Shown in pieces: positions 1-7,840 of a DNA stretch of 64,000 nt (within the stretch, counting starts at the first letter, position 1; every line of letters starts with the position of its first letter). The position numbers and the translations under genes were made by a program. A model generated the notes under the pieces. The model saw only the letters and a program-made list of their open reading frames with translations. It was not told the origin of the DNA and ran no database searches. The stretch comes from Amycolatopsis sp. WQ 127309 (lineage in GTDB: Bacteria; Actinomycetota; Actinomycetes; Mycobacteriales; Pseudonocardiaceae), in contig NZ_CP095481.1 of the NCBI RefSeq assembly GCF_023023025.1, forward strand, positions 7,453,001 through 7,517,000, read 5' to 3'.

Positions 1-2
1 GC

Positions 3-2564
3 GAGGTGACCGGCGTGCTGGCGATGGTCGGCTGCGCGGCCGAGCTGGGCACCCCGGATCCGGCGCGGTCCGGGGACCTGGTCCTGACGCTGTCGGGAGT
101 GGTCGCCGAGCTGGCGTCGGTCCCGGACCCGCCGAGGTTGTGGCTGGTCAGCGCGGGCGCGGCGGCGGTCGAGCCGGGCGAGACCGGCCACCCGGAACTG
201 GCGGCGCTGCGGGGGCTGGTGCGCGTGCTGGCGTTCGAGCACCCGGAGCTGCGGGTGAGCCAGCTGGACTTCGACGCCGAACCCGACCCCGCGCGCCTGT
301 GGGTGGCCGAGCTGCAGGACGAGATCCGCGCGGACGGCCCGGACGACGAGATCGCCTGGCGCGAAGGCATCCGCCACGCTCGCCGCTTGGCGCGTCCGGA
401 TCTGCTCGAACCGTCCGGCGCGCCCGTGGTTCGTGACGGTGCCTACCTCATCACCGGTGGCCTGGGCGGGCTCGGCCTGGTCGCCGCGAAGTGGCTTGCC
501 GACCGCGGCGCGACCCGGCTGATCCTCTCCGGCCGTCGCGGCCCCACTCCCGAGACCGACGCTTTCCTGCGCGACCTCGGCGTCGACGTCCGGGTCGTCA
601 CCGGAGACGTCGCCGAACCCGGCACCGCCGAGCGGCTCGTCGCGGCCGCCGGGGACCTGCCCCTGCGCGGCGTCCTGCACGCGGCCGGCGCCCTCGCCGA
701 CGGTGCCGCGATCGCCCTCACCCCGGAAGCCGTCGAGACCGTCTGGCGGCCCAAGGCCCTCGGCGCCTGGCGGCTCCACGAAGCGACCGCGGGCCACGAC
801 CTCGACTGGTGGCTCGTCTACTCCTCGGCCGCCGCACTGTTCGGCTCCCCGGGCCAGGCCGCCTACGCCACCGCGAACGCCTGGGCCGACGCCCTCGTCG
901 CGTGGCGCCGTGGCCGCGGACTGCCCGCCGCGACGATCAACTGGGGTGCCTGGGGCGAAGCCGGTGCCGTCACCGGCAGCCGGAACCCGGTGCTCGACCC
1001 GCTCGGCACCGCGGAAGCCCTCGACGCGCTCGAAACCGTGCTCGGCGGCGATCGCGAAGCGACCGGCGTCGCCCGCGTCGACACCGAAACCGTGCTGGCG
1101 CTCTTCCCGCGGCTGGCCGAACGGCCGTTCTTCGAACTGTTCGTCCCGGCCGAAGCAGCCAGCGGCACCGAACCGTCCACATGGGACGGCATGGCCGCAC
1201 TGCGCGCGGACGAACCGGAGCGGGCCCGGAAGGCGATGGCCGACCACCTCGCGGCCCTCGTGGCCGGGCTGATGGGCTTCGCCGCCGGTGACGTCGACCG
1301 GAACGCGCCGCTGACCAGCCTCGGGCTGGACTCGCTGATGGCGATGCGGGCCCGCGGCGCCGTGGAGCGCGACTTCGGCCTGCCGCTGCCGGTGCCCCTG
1401 CTGCTGCGCGGCGCGAGCCTCGCCGAGATCGCCGGGCACCTCGCCGAGCAGGCCGGGTTCGGCGCGGGTGCGCCGGCCGAGCCGAGTCACGCCGTGCTCG
1501 GGCCGCGCGATCCCGCCGAACGCTGGGTCGCCCGGCACTGGCAGGCCGTCCTCGGCGGGCCGGAACCGGGTGTCTACGACGACTTCTTCGCCGTCGGCGG
1601 CGACCAGGACGCCGCGGACCGGCTGCGGGCCGCGTTCACCGAGGACCTCGACGAGGTGCCCGAAGCGGACCTGCTGTTCGCCACGCCCACCATCGCCGCG
1701 CTGGCCGACCAGCTGCGCGCCGAGGTCGAGGGCTTCGGCGGCGGCCCGGTGCGGCTGCTGCGCGACGGCGTCGCGGCCGGCCCCGTCTTCCTGTTCCACC
1801 CGGCCGGCGGCCCGACGAGCGTCTACCAGGAGCTCGTCCGCCTGCTGCCCGAAGGCCAACCGGCCTACGGGCTGGAGCGGATCGACGAAGAGGACACCGT
1901 CGAGGGCAAGGCGGCGTGTTACGTCGAGCTGATCCGCGAGATCCAGCCGCACGGGCCCTACCGGCTGGGCGGCTGGTCCTTCGGCGGCTGCCTCGCCTAC
2001 GAGACCGCCAAGCGGCTGACCGACGCGGGGGAGAGTGTCGGCGTCGTCTTCATGATCGACACGATCCTGCCGCTGCCCGCGCCGGACACCCCCGTGCAGG
2101 ACCTGCTCCTCGAACGCTTCGACCGGTTCGCCGAACACATCGAACTGACCTACGGCGTGCCCCTGGAGATCCCGCGGGCCGAGCTCCGGCAGCTCGGCGA
2201 GCACGACCAGATCCGGCTCGTGATGAGCCGGCTGGCCGCCCAGGTGCCCGGGATGGGCCAGGGCGTCCTGCACCACCAGTACACGTCCTACCTGGACGCC
2301 CGCGTCGCCGAACGGTACGTCCCCGAGCCGTACGCCGGGAAGGTGCTGCTGCTGCGGGCCCAGGACCCGCACCCGCTCACGACCACGCTCGATCCGCGGT
2401 ACCTGCGCACCGACGACCCCCTCGGCTGGGACGCGCACTGCGCCGACCTGGAGATCGTCCGGGTGCCCGGTGACCACCTCTCGATGATCGACCCGCCGCA
2501 CGTGGCGGTGATCGCGGCCGCCCTGTCCGCCCGCCTCGCCGGTCAGCACGCAGGAAAGGGATGA
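3..2564 (+). CDS. Type I polyketide synthase, C-terminal part (KR-ACP-degenerate carrier-TE), 5' end outside window
   Basis: The reading frame is open from the window edge, so KS and AT domains presumably lie upstream. Counting from the GTG at 6, a ketoreductase follows a structural subdomain: the NADPH loop GGLGGLG starts at residue 151, with the SS...Y287...N catalytic set in a GSPGQAAYATAN motif. The Leu-Asp-Asp and Trp markers of ordinary modular B- and A-type KRs are absent. A carrier domain has GLDSL with Ser443. A second carrier-like domain (about 505-575) reads DDFFAVGGDQD, with Gln534 where the phosphopantetheine serine should be. The thioesterase has GWSFGG (Ser658) and GDH (His824), so the product is released by hydrolysis or transfer. 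The stop codon overlaps the next gene, an acyl-CoA carboxylase subunit that probably supplies an extender unit. The product is unknown. Confidence 0.93.
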   Translation, partial: EVTGVLAMVGCAAELGTPDPARSGDLVLTLSGVVAELASVPDPPRLWLVSAGAAAVEPGETGHPELAALRGLVRVLAFEHPELRVSQLDFDAEPDPARLWVAELQDEIRADGPDDEIAWREGIRHARRLARPDLLEPSGAPVVRDGAYLITGGLGGLGLVAAKWLADRGATRLILSGRRGPTPETDAFLRDLGVDVRVVTGDVAEPGTAERLVAAAGDLPLRGVLHAAGALADGAAIALTPEAVETVWRPKALGAWRLHEATAGHDLDWWLVYSSAAALFGSPGQAAYATANAWADALVAWRRGRGLPAATINWGAWGEAGAVTGSRNPVLDPLGTAEALDALETVLGGDREATGVARVDTETVLALFPRLAERPFFELFVPAEAASGTEPSTWDGMAALRADEPERARKAMADHLAALVAGLMGFAAGDVDRNAPLTSLGLDSLMAMRARGAVERDFGLPLPVPLLLRGASLAEIAGHLAEQAGFGAGAPAEPSHAVLGPRDPAERWVARHWQAVLGGPEPGVYDDFFAVGGDQDAADRLRAAFTEDLDEVPEADLLFATPTIAALADQLRAEVEGFGGGPVRLLRDGVAAGPVFLFHPAGGPTSVYQELVRLLPEGQPAYGLERIDEEDTVEGKAACYVELIREIQPHGPYRLGGWSFGGCLAYETAKRLTDAGESVGVVFMIDTILPLPAPDTPVQDLLLERFDRFAEHIELTYGVPLEIPRAELRQLGEHDQIRLVMSRLAAQVPGMGQGVLHHQYTSYLDARVAERYVPEPYAGKVLLLRAQDPHPLTTTLDPRYLRTDDPLGWDAHCADLEIVRVPGDHLSMIDPPHVAVIAAALSARLAGQHAGKG

Positions 2565-2566
2565 CG

Positions 2567-4156
2567 ATGACACTCGAAGACCTCTCCTTCACGCCGACGA
2601 CGTCGTTCCGGATCGCCGACCTGGCCTCCCGCCAGGACGAGGTCGTCCGGATCGCCGAGAAGCGCGCGATCGACCGGCAGCACGCCAAGGGCAAGCTGAC
2701 CGCCCGCGAACGGATCGACCTGCTGGTCGACCCCGGCTCGTTCGTCGAGCTCGACCAGTTCGCCCGGCACCGCTGCACCGAGTTCGGGATGGACGCCAAC
2801 CGCCCCTACGGCGACGGCGTCGTGACCGGTCACGCCACTGTGGACGGTCGCCAGATCTGCCTCTTCTCCCAGGACTTCAGCGTCTTCGGCGGCAGCATGG
2901 GGGAGGTCTTCGGCGAGAAGGTTCTCAAGGTGATGGACCTGGCCATGACGCTCGGCTGCCCGGTCGTCGGCATCAACGACTCCGGCGGCGCGCGGATCCA
3001 GGAAGGCGTCGTCTCGCTCGCCTACTACGCGGAACTGGGCCGCCGCAACGCCCACGCGTCCGGCGTGATCCCGCAGATCTCGATGATCATGGGCCCGTGC
3101 GCGGGCGGCGCGGTCTACTCGCCCGCGATCACCGACTTCACCGTGATGGTCGACGAGACGTCGCACATGTTCGTCACCGGCCCGGACGTCGTGCACGCCG
3201 TGACCGGCGAGCGCGTGACCGCGCAGCAGCTCGGCGGCGCGGGCACCAACAGCGAGGTCGCCGGCAACGCCCACCACCGGGCGCTCGACGAGGAAGACGC
3301 GATCGAGTGGGTGCAGACCCTGCTCGGTTACCTGCCCTCGAACAACCTCGACCTCGCCCCGGAGTACGCCGACGACACCGCTCCCGAGCTGACGGCGGCG
3401 GACCTGGAGCTCGACCGGCTGGTGCCGGACTCGCTCAACCAGGCCTACGACATGACCGAGGTGCTCGCGCGGCTCGTCGACGACGGCGAGTTCACCGAGA
3501 TCCACAGCGCCTTCGCGCCCAACATGATCTGCGCGTTCGCCCGGATCGAGGGCCGCTCGGTCGGCGTCGTGGCCAACCAGCCGCGGCACCAGGCCGGCGT
3601 CATCGACATCGACGCGTCCGAGAAGGCCGCGCGCTTCGTCCGGTTCTGCGACGCGTTCGGCATCCCGATCCTCACCCTCGCCGACGTCCCCGGCTACCTG
3701 CCCGGCGTGGACCAGGAACGCGGCGGCATCATCCGCCGCGGCGCCAAGCTGATCTACGCCTACGCCGAGGCGACCGTGCCGAAGGTGACCGTGGTGACGC
3801 GCAAGGCCTACGGCGGCGGCTACGCCGTGATGGGCTCCAAGCACCTCGGCGCCGACGTCAACCTGGCCTGGCCGACGGCCGAGATCGCGGTGATGGGCGC
3901 CGAGGGCGCGGTGCAGGTGCTGCACCGGCGTGAGCTCGCCGGGCTGCCCGAGGCGGAGCGGGCCACCGCCCGGCGCCGGCTCACCGAGGAGTACCGCGAG
4001 CGCCACGCGAGCCCGTACCTGGCCGCCGAGCGCGGCTACGTCGACCAGGTCGTCGCACCGTCGCAGACCCGCCTCCAGGTGGCCCGCGCGCTGCGCACGC
4101 TGCGGACCAAGCGGCAGACCCTGCCGGCCAAGAAGCACGGGAACATCCCGCTGTGA
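2567..4156 (+). CDS. Acyl-CoA carboxylase carboxyltransferase (beta) subunit, AccD/PccB type
   Basis: This is the carboxyltransferase subunit that moves CO2 from biotin to an acyl-CoA, making malonyl-, methylmalonyl- or longer-chain carboxyacyl-CoA. It needs a biotinylated alpha subunit encoded elsewhere. Length (about 530 residues) and motifs match: GGARIQEGV for one oxyanion loop, DVPGYLPGVDQERGGIIRRGAK for the acyl pocket region (quoted only in part here as a motif), GGGYAVMGSK, and a C-terminal KKHGNIPL as in PccB. The ATG at 2561 overlaps the PKS stop (ATGA). The ATG at 2567 lies 7 bases after AGGAAAGG and is preferred. Coupling to the PKS suggests a dedicated extender supply, like AccD4 beside Pks13. 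Substrate cannot be read from sequence alone. Confidence 0.93.
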   Translation: MTLEDLSFTPTTSFRIADLASRQDEVVRIAEKRAIDRQHAKGKLTARERIDLLVDPGSFVELDQFARHRCTEFGMDANRPYGDGVVTGHATVDGRQICLFSQDFSVFGGSMGEVFGEKVLKVMDLAMTLGCPVVGINDSGGARIQEGVVSLAYYAELGRRNAHASGVIPQISMIMGPCAGGAVYSPAITDFTVMVDETSHMFVTGPDVVHAVTGERVTAQQLGGAGTNSEVAGNAHHRALDEEDAIEWVQTLLGYLPSNNLDLAPEYADDTAPELTAADLELDRLVPDSLNQAYDMTEVLARLVDDGEFTEIHSAFAPNMICAFARIEGRSVGVVANQPRHQAGVIDIDASEKAARFVRFCDAFGIPILTLADVPGYLPGVDQERGGIIRRGAKLIYAYAEATVPKVTVVTRKAYGGGYAVMGSKHLGADVNLAWPTAEIAVMGAEGAVQVLHRRELAGLPEAERATARRRLTEEYRERHASPYLAAERGYVDQVVAPSQTRLQVARALRTLRTKRQTLPAKKHGNIPL

Positions 4157-4169
4157 GAACGGAGAACAG

Positions 4170-5174
4170 ATGAACCTCGAGCGGGCCGGGCGCCGACGTC
4201 GTCGCCGGGCAGGACTGGCAGTGCTCTTCGCGGCGGTGCTCCTCGGCACAGGTGCCAGTCCGGTGGCCGCCGCGGCTCCGGTGACCGCCGACGACGGCGC
4301 GAAGGTGACCCAGGAGACCTGGCTGGACGCGCGCACCGTCGACCTCAAGATCAGCTCGCCCGCCCTGGGCACCACCGGGATGGTCCGGCTGATCGTGCCC
4401 ACCGGCTGGCAGGCGCAGCCGACGCGGACCTGGCCGACGCTGTACCTGCTGCACGGCTGCTGCGAGCCGGTGGACTACAAGTCCTGGGACCAGTTCACCG
4501 ACGTCAAGGCGTTCACCGCGACCAAGGACGTCATCCTCGTCATGCCGACCGACGGCGCGGCCGGGATGTACAGCAAGTGGTGGAACTTCGGCCTGAAGAG
4601 CACTCCCGACTGGGACACGTTCCACACCGCCGAGGTCCGCCAGATCGTCGAGCGCGGTTACCACGGCGGCACGCGCCGCGCGGTCGCCGGCGTGTCGATC
4701 GGCGGGTACGGCGCACTCGCGTACGCCTTCCAGCACAAGGGGATGTTCGGTGCGGCCGCCTCCTACAGCGGGGTGCCCAACACGCTCTTCCCGGGCACCG
4801 CCGGCGTCATCAAGGGCATCCTGGCGCGCGCGGGATTCTACAACTTCTTCGACCTGTGGGGCGACGAGGTGGCGACCTGGCCGATCTGGTCGGCGCACAA
4901 CCCCTACGACCACACCGACGCCCTGCGCGGCACCGCGCTCTACCTCTCGTGCGGCAACGGCCAGACCGGCCCGCTCGACCCGCCGGGGCAGTCCGACCCG
5001 CTGGAGCCGTCGGCGCTGCTGACGTCCCAGAGCTTCACGGACAAGCTGAAGTCGCAGGGGATCCCGGCGACCGTCGACTACTACGGCCCCGGCACCCACA
5101 GCTGGCCGTACTGGCAGCGCGCCCTGCACAACTCCTGGCCGATCCTCGCGACCGCGCTCGGCCTGCCCGTGTGA
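4170..5174 (+). CDS. Secreted esterase, antigen 85/mycolyltransferase-like alpha/beta hydrolase
   Basis: A 334-residue exported protein of the esterase D/antigen 85 family. The N-terminus has a run of arginines, a hydrophobic stretch and an Ala-rich cleavage region ending near AAAAPV, so it is exported. The fold motifs are TLYLLHGC, GVSIGGYGAL (nucleophile Ser) and a C-terminal GTHSWPYW carrying the catalytic His. The last motif closely matches the HSWEYW of mycobacterial antigen 85 acyltransferases. The ATG follows GGAG by 5 bases, 13 bases after the carboxylase stop, so it is in the same operon. The family contains both hydrolases and acyltransferases. Context with a PKS and carboxylase favours transfer or release of a complex lipid, but this is inference. 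Confidence 0.87.
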   Translation: MNLERAGRRRRRRAGLAVLFAAVLLGTGASPVAAAAPVTADDGAKVTQETWLDARTVDLKISSPALGTTGMVRLIVPTGWQAQPTRTWPTLYLLHGCCEPVDYKSWDQFTDVKAFTATKDVILVMPTDGAAGMYSKWWNFGLKSTPDWDTFHTAEVRQIVERGYHGGTRRAVAGVSIGGYGALAYAFQHKGMFGAAASYSGVPNTLFPGTAGVIKGILARAGFYNFFDLWGDEVATWPIWSAHNPYDHTDALRGTALYLSCGNGQTGPLDPPGQSDPLEPSALLTSQSFTDKLKSQGIPATVDYYGPGTHSWPYWQRALHNSWPILATALGLPV

Positions 5175-5200
5175 AAGTCCTTTCCCCGATGGAGGTTCCG

Positions 5201-6421
5201 GTGAAACGCAAAGTCCTGCTCGCGCTGCTGAGCTTGTCGACGCTGGCGGCGGGAGTGGCCGTCGTCGGCTCCCCGGCGGCCGCCGCGCCCGTCCCCGCGG
5301 CCACGGCGGCCGTGGGCCTGCCCGGCCCGTTCGACGACTCCTTCTACAAGGCCCCGGCGCCGCTGCCGGCCGGGCAGCCCGGTGACGTCCTCCGCTGGCG
5401 CCCGTCGGTGCCGCTGATGAACGCCGCCAACGCCGACGCCTGGGAAGTCATGTACCTCTCGACCAACGGGCAGGGCAAGCCGGACGCGGTGACCGGCACG
5501 ATCCTCGTCCCGAAGGGCGTCGACCCGGCGAAGGCGCCGATCATCGGCTACGGCGTCGGCACGCAGGGCCCGGCGTTCAAGTGCACGCCGTCCAAGGCGA
5601 TCGAGCGTGGCACGCTCTACGACCAGCCGGCCATCAACGACTCGCTCGCCAGCGGGTACGCCGTCGCCGTCACCGACTACGAGGGCTATTCGCCGACGAC
5701 GGTGCCGACCTACATCACCGGCCAGTCGATGGGCCCGGCCGTGATCGACTCGGTCCGCGCGGCGCAGCGTTTCTCCCCGGCCAAGCTGTCGAAGGCCGCC
5801 AAGGTCATCTTCCAGGGCTACTCCCAGGGCGGCGGCGGAGCCATGTGGGCAGGGGAGAAGCAGCCCACCTACGCACCGGAGCTGAACCTGGTCGGCGTCG
5901 CGGCGGGCGGCGTCCCGGCCGACCTGACCGCGGTCGCCAAGGGCCTCGACGGCTACATCGGCTTCGGCTTCCTCGCCTTCGCCGCGGTCGGTCTCGACGC
6001 CGCGTACCCGGACCTGAAGCTGGACTCCTACCTCAACGACACCGGCCGCCAGCAGCTGAACGACGCCAAGAAGAACGCCTGCGTCGTCGAGCTGCTGACC
6101 AACTACCCGTTCAAGAAGATCAGCGACTACACGACGTCCAACCCGCTGGACACCCCACAGTGGAAGGCGCGGCTCGCGCAGAACAAGCTCGGCGCGAACC
6201 CGCCGCGCGTGCCGGTGTTCCAGTACCACGCGAGCACCGACGAGATCGTGAACACGCCGCAGGCCGACGCGCTGCACAAGACCTACTGCGCCGCCGGGGT
6301 CCGCGAGCAGTGGAACACCTACGTCTCCGACCACCTGTCCGGCATCTTCGCCGGCAACGGGGACGCGCACCAGTGGATCGTCAAGCGGTTCGCCGGTGAC
6401 CAGGCGCCGTCCAACTGCTGA
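5201..6421 (+). CDS. Secreted lipase, LIP (Candida-type) family
   Basis: A 406-residue secretory lipase. A GTG start 5 bases after GGAGG begins a Sec signal peptide (KRK, hydrophobic core, AAAAP), so the start at 5201 is preferred over the in-frame ATG at 5189. The nucleophile sits in GYSQGG. A later HASTDEIV carries the likely acid, and DAHQW near the end the likely His. These are the landmarks of the LIP family of triacylglycerol lipases, also common in actinomycetes and mycobacteria. It lies 26 bases after the Ag85-like gene and is probably co-transcribed with it, so the two may act on the same envelope or external lipid. Confidence 0.88.
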   Translation: MKRKVLLALLSLSTLAAGVAVVGSPAAAAPVPAATAAVGLPGPFDDSFYKAPAPLPAGQPGDVLRWRPSVPLMNAANADAWEVMYLSTNGQGKPDAVTGTILVPKGVDPAKAPIIGYGVGTQGPAFKCTPSKAIERGTLYDQPAINDSLASGYAVAVTDYEGYSPTTVPTYITGQSMGPAVIDSVRAAQRFSPAKLSKAAKVIFQGYSQGGGGAMWAGEKQPTYAPELNLVGVAAGGVPADLTAVAKGLDGYIGFGFLAFAAVGLDAAYPDLKLDSYLNDTGRQQLNDAKKNACVVELLTNYPFKKISDYTTSNPLDTPQWKARLAQNKLGANPPRVPVFQYHASTDEIVNTPQADALHKTYCAAGVREQWNTYVSDHLSGIFAGNGDAHQWIVKRFAGDQAPSNC

Positions 6422-6433
6422 TCGGCGAGGCGC

Positions 6434-6781
6434 GTGAACGATGAGGAACAGGAGTGCCTGGCCGCGCGGCTGCGCGCGTGCCGGGAACGCCTCGGGCTGA
6501 CCCAGCGCGCGGTCGCCGACCGGCTCGGCGTGCCGCGGTCGGCGGTCTCCGGGATCGAAGCGGGCACGCGCAAGGTCGACAGCCTGGAGCTCAAGGCCCT
6601 CGCCGGGCTCTACCAGCGACCGGTCGGCTTCTTCCTGGAGGAGGCCGCCGGCCACCCGTCCGAGCCGGCGCGCCTGCTGCGGCTCTACCAGTGCCTCGCC
6701 GCGGCGGACCGCACCCGGCTCGTCGAGTACGCCGAACTGCTCGAAATCGCGCGTACGGCCCACCGTTTCACCGTTCGTTAG
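6434..6781 (+). CDS. Small XRE-family transcriptional regulator
   Basis: A 115-residue protein with an N-terminal helix-turn-helix of the Xre/Cro type: LRACRERLGLTQRAVADRLGV and SAVSGIEAGTRKV form the two helices and recognition segment. The remainder is a short helical tail that could dimerise. The GTG start is 12 bases after the lipase stop, preceded by GGCGAGG. It may autoregulate the lipase operon or the next gene, but no operator was identified. Confidence 0.85.
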   Translation: MNDEEQECLAARLRACRERLGLTQRAVADRLGVPRSAVSGIEAGTRKVDSLELKALAGLYQRPVGFFLEEAAGHPSEPARLLRLYQCLAAADRTRLVEYAELLEIARTAHRFTVR

Positions 6782-6813
6782 GTTCCGTCACCATCCACAA
6801 AGGAGTGGTTCCC

Positions 6814-7440
6814 ATGTCCCACGGCATCCGTCCCCTCGGCGTGCTGGCGGTGGCCGGCGCGGCCGCGGTGGCCCTCGCGGCCCCGGCGTCCGCGGCGGTC
6901 GTCCCGGTCAACCTGGACTGCCAGGCCAACGCGCCGATCGTCGGCCCGCAGCAGGCGAACCTGGTCCAGGGCACCGACGTCACGGCCCCGGCCACGGTCG
7001 CGCCGGGCGCGGCGTTCGACATCATCGTCGACCCGGCGCCGAACACCGTGCCGGCCACGGTCGCGGGCTTCAAGCTCAAGCAGGTCAAGAACTTCGCGCT
7101 GAAGCTGCCGGTCCCGGCGAACTCGACGTACGTGAGCGCGGCCCTGTCGGGCGGCTCCGGCCTGGGCTCGAGCGCCCCGACGATCGCGGTCTCCGGCGGC
7201 GTGGCCACGCTGAGCTTCCCCGGCCCGATCGCCGGCGGCGCGGCGTTCGAGCTGCCGACCATCACGTTCCACCTGAAGGCCGGCACCTCGGGCACCATCA
7301 AGACCCAGCTGGCCGGCACGAGCTACAGCAACCCGGGCCTCACGTTCACCTCGGTGGTCAACCAGATCTTCGACATCTCCGCCCCGACGGCCTGCTTCCC
7401 CAACCCGAGCCCCATCTTCACCACGACGACGATCGCCTGA
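6814..7440 (+). CDS. Secreted beta-sandwich protein of unknown function
   Basis: A 208-residue protein with a clean Sec signal peptide (basic start, Ala/Val core, ASAAV cleavage site). ATG at 6814 follows AGGAG by 8 bases. The mature part is rich in Val, Thr, Gly and Ala with alternating hydrophobic residues, suggesting one beta-sandwich. One Cys lies near the N-terminus (LDCQAN) and one near the C-terminus (TACFPN), a likely disulfide. No catalytic motif is visible. It ends before a strong hairpin and is the last gene of the lipid-type region. A cell-surface role is inferred only from export. Confidence 0.8.
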   Translation: MSHGIRPLGVLAVAGAAAVALAAPASAAVVPVNLDCQANAPIVGPQQANLVQGTDVTAPATVAPGAAFDIIVDPAPNTVPATVAGFKLKQVKNFALKLPVPANSTYVSAALSGGSGLGSSAPTIAVSGGVATLSFPGPIAGGAAFELPTITFHLKAGTSGTIKTQLAGTSYSNPGLTFTSVVNQIFDISAPTACFPNPSPIFTTTTIA

Positions 7441-7451
7441 CCCAGGTACGG

Positions 7452-7491
7452 GGCCGTGGCGGCCGGGTGACAAACCCCGGCCGCCACGGCC
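7452..7491. terminator. Perfect 16-bp hairpin terminator
   Basis: The arms 7452-7467 and 7476-7491 are exact reverse complements with an 8-base loop (TGACAAAC). It lies 11 bases after the secreted-protein stop. There is no U tract, as is usual in actinomycetes. It can act in both directions and would originally have ended the PucR-type gene on the minus strand. Confidence 0.8.
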
Positions 7492-7494
7492 TGT

Positions 7495-7620
7495 TCACGG
7501 CTGGGCGACGTCGACGGGCCGGGTGCCGCGCAGGCGGTGGGCGTGTAGCGCGAGTTGCATGTCCAGCCGCTGGGCGGGGTCGTTCAGGCGGTCGCCGAGG
7601 TAGGTTCGGTCAGCTGGTTC
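7495..7620 (-). pseudogene. Duplicated 3' end of the PucR-type regulator gene
   Basis: This segment is nearly identical to 7717-7840, the 3' end of the regulator gene. It still encodes the same last 33 or so residues in the same relative frame (from GDRLNDPAQ to VDVAQP) with its own TGA. The copy spacing is 222 bp, exactly 74 codons. Over the last 60 bases most differences are synonymous; the final residue changes Ala to Pro. Upstream of the copy the similarity stops after a small indel. It has no start of its own and is a gene remnant. Confidence 0.82.
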
Positions 7621-7716
7621 GCTGCGGTGGGCTCAGACCGGGGCCATGCCGGCGACGCCCGGCCGGCCACGCGCGAGGGCGCAAGTCCAAGCGTCCGAGC
7701 CCGTCACCGCGCCCGT

Positions 7717-7840
7717 TCACGCCTGGGCGACATCGACGGGCCGGGTCCCGCGCAGGCGGTGGGCGTGTAGGGCGAGTTGCATGTCCAGCCGCTGGGCGGG
7801 GTCGTTCAGGCGGTCGCCGAACAGTTCCGTCAGCTGGTTC
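7717..7840. repeat. Direct repeat copy 2 (active 3' end of regulator)
   Basis: This is the partner of 7495-7620. The repeat spans the final HTH helix codons and the stop. The pair forms a 222-bp-period direct repeat that could recombine. Confidence 0.8.

Noticed and set aside
3..2564. Assigning the PKS to a named antibiotic cluster
   Set aside because: Only the last domains are visible and the KR and carriers are not diagnostic of a product.
2543..4402. Long open frames on the opposite strand of the carboxylase gene, and similar long antisense frames opposite GH78, GH3, GH32, GH106 and the helicase
   Set aside because: They mirror high third-position GC of real genes, have Arg/Ala/Val-biased translations without family motifs, and lack ribosome sites.
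7495..7840. Insertion sequence or attachment site flanking repeats
   Set aside because: The repeat is simply the 3' coding end of the adjacent gene and encloses no transposase or integrase.
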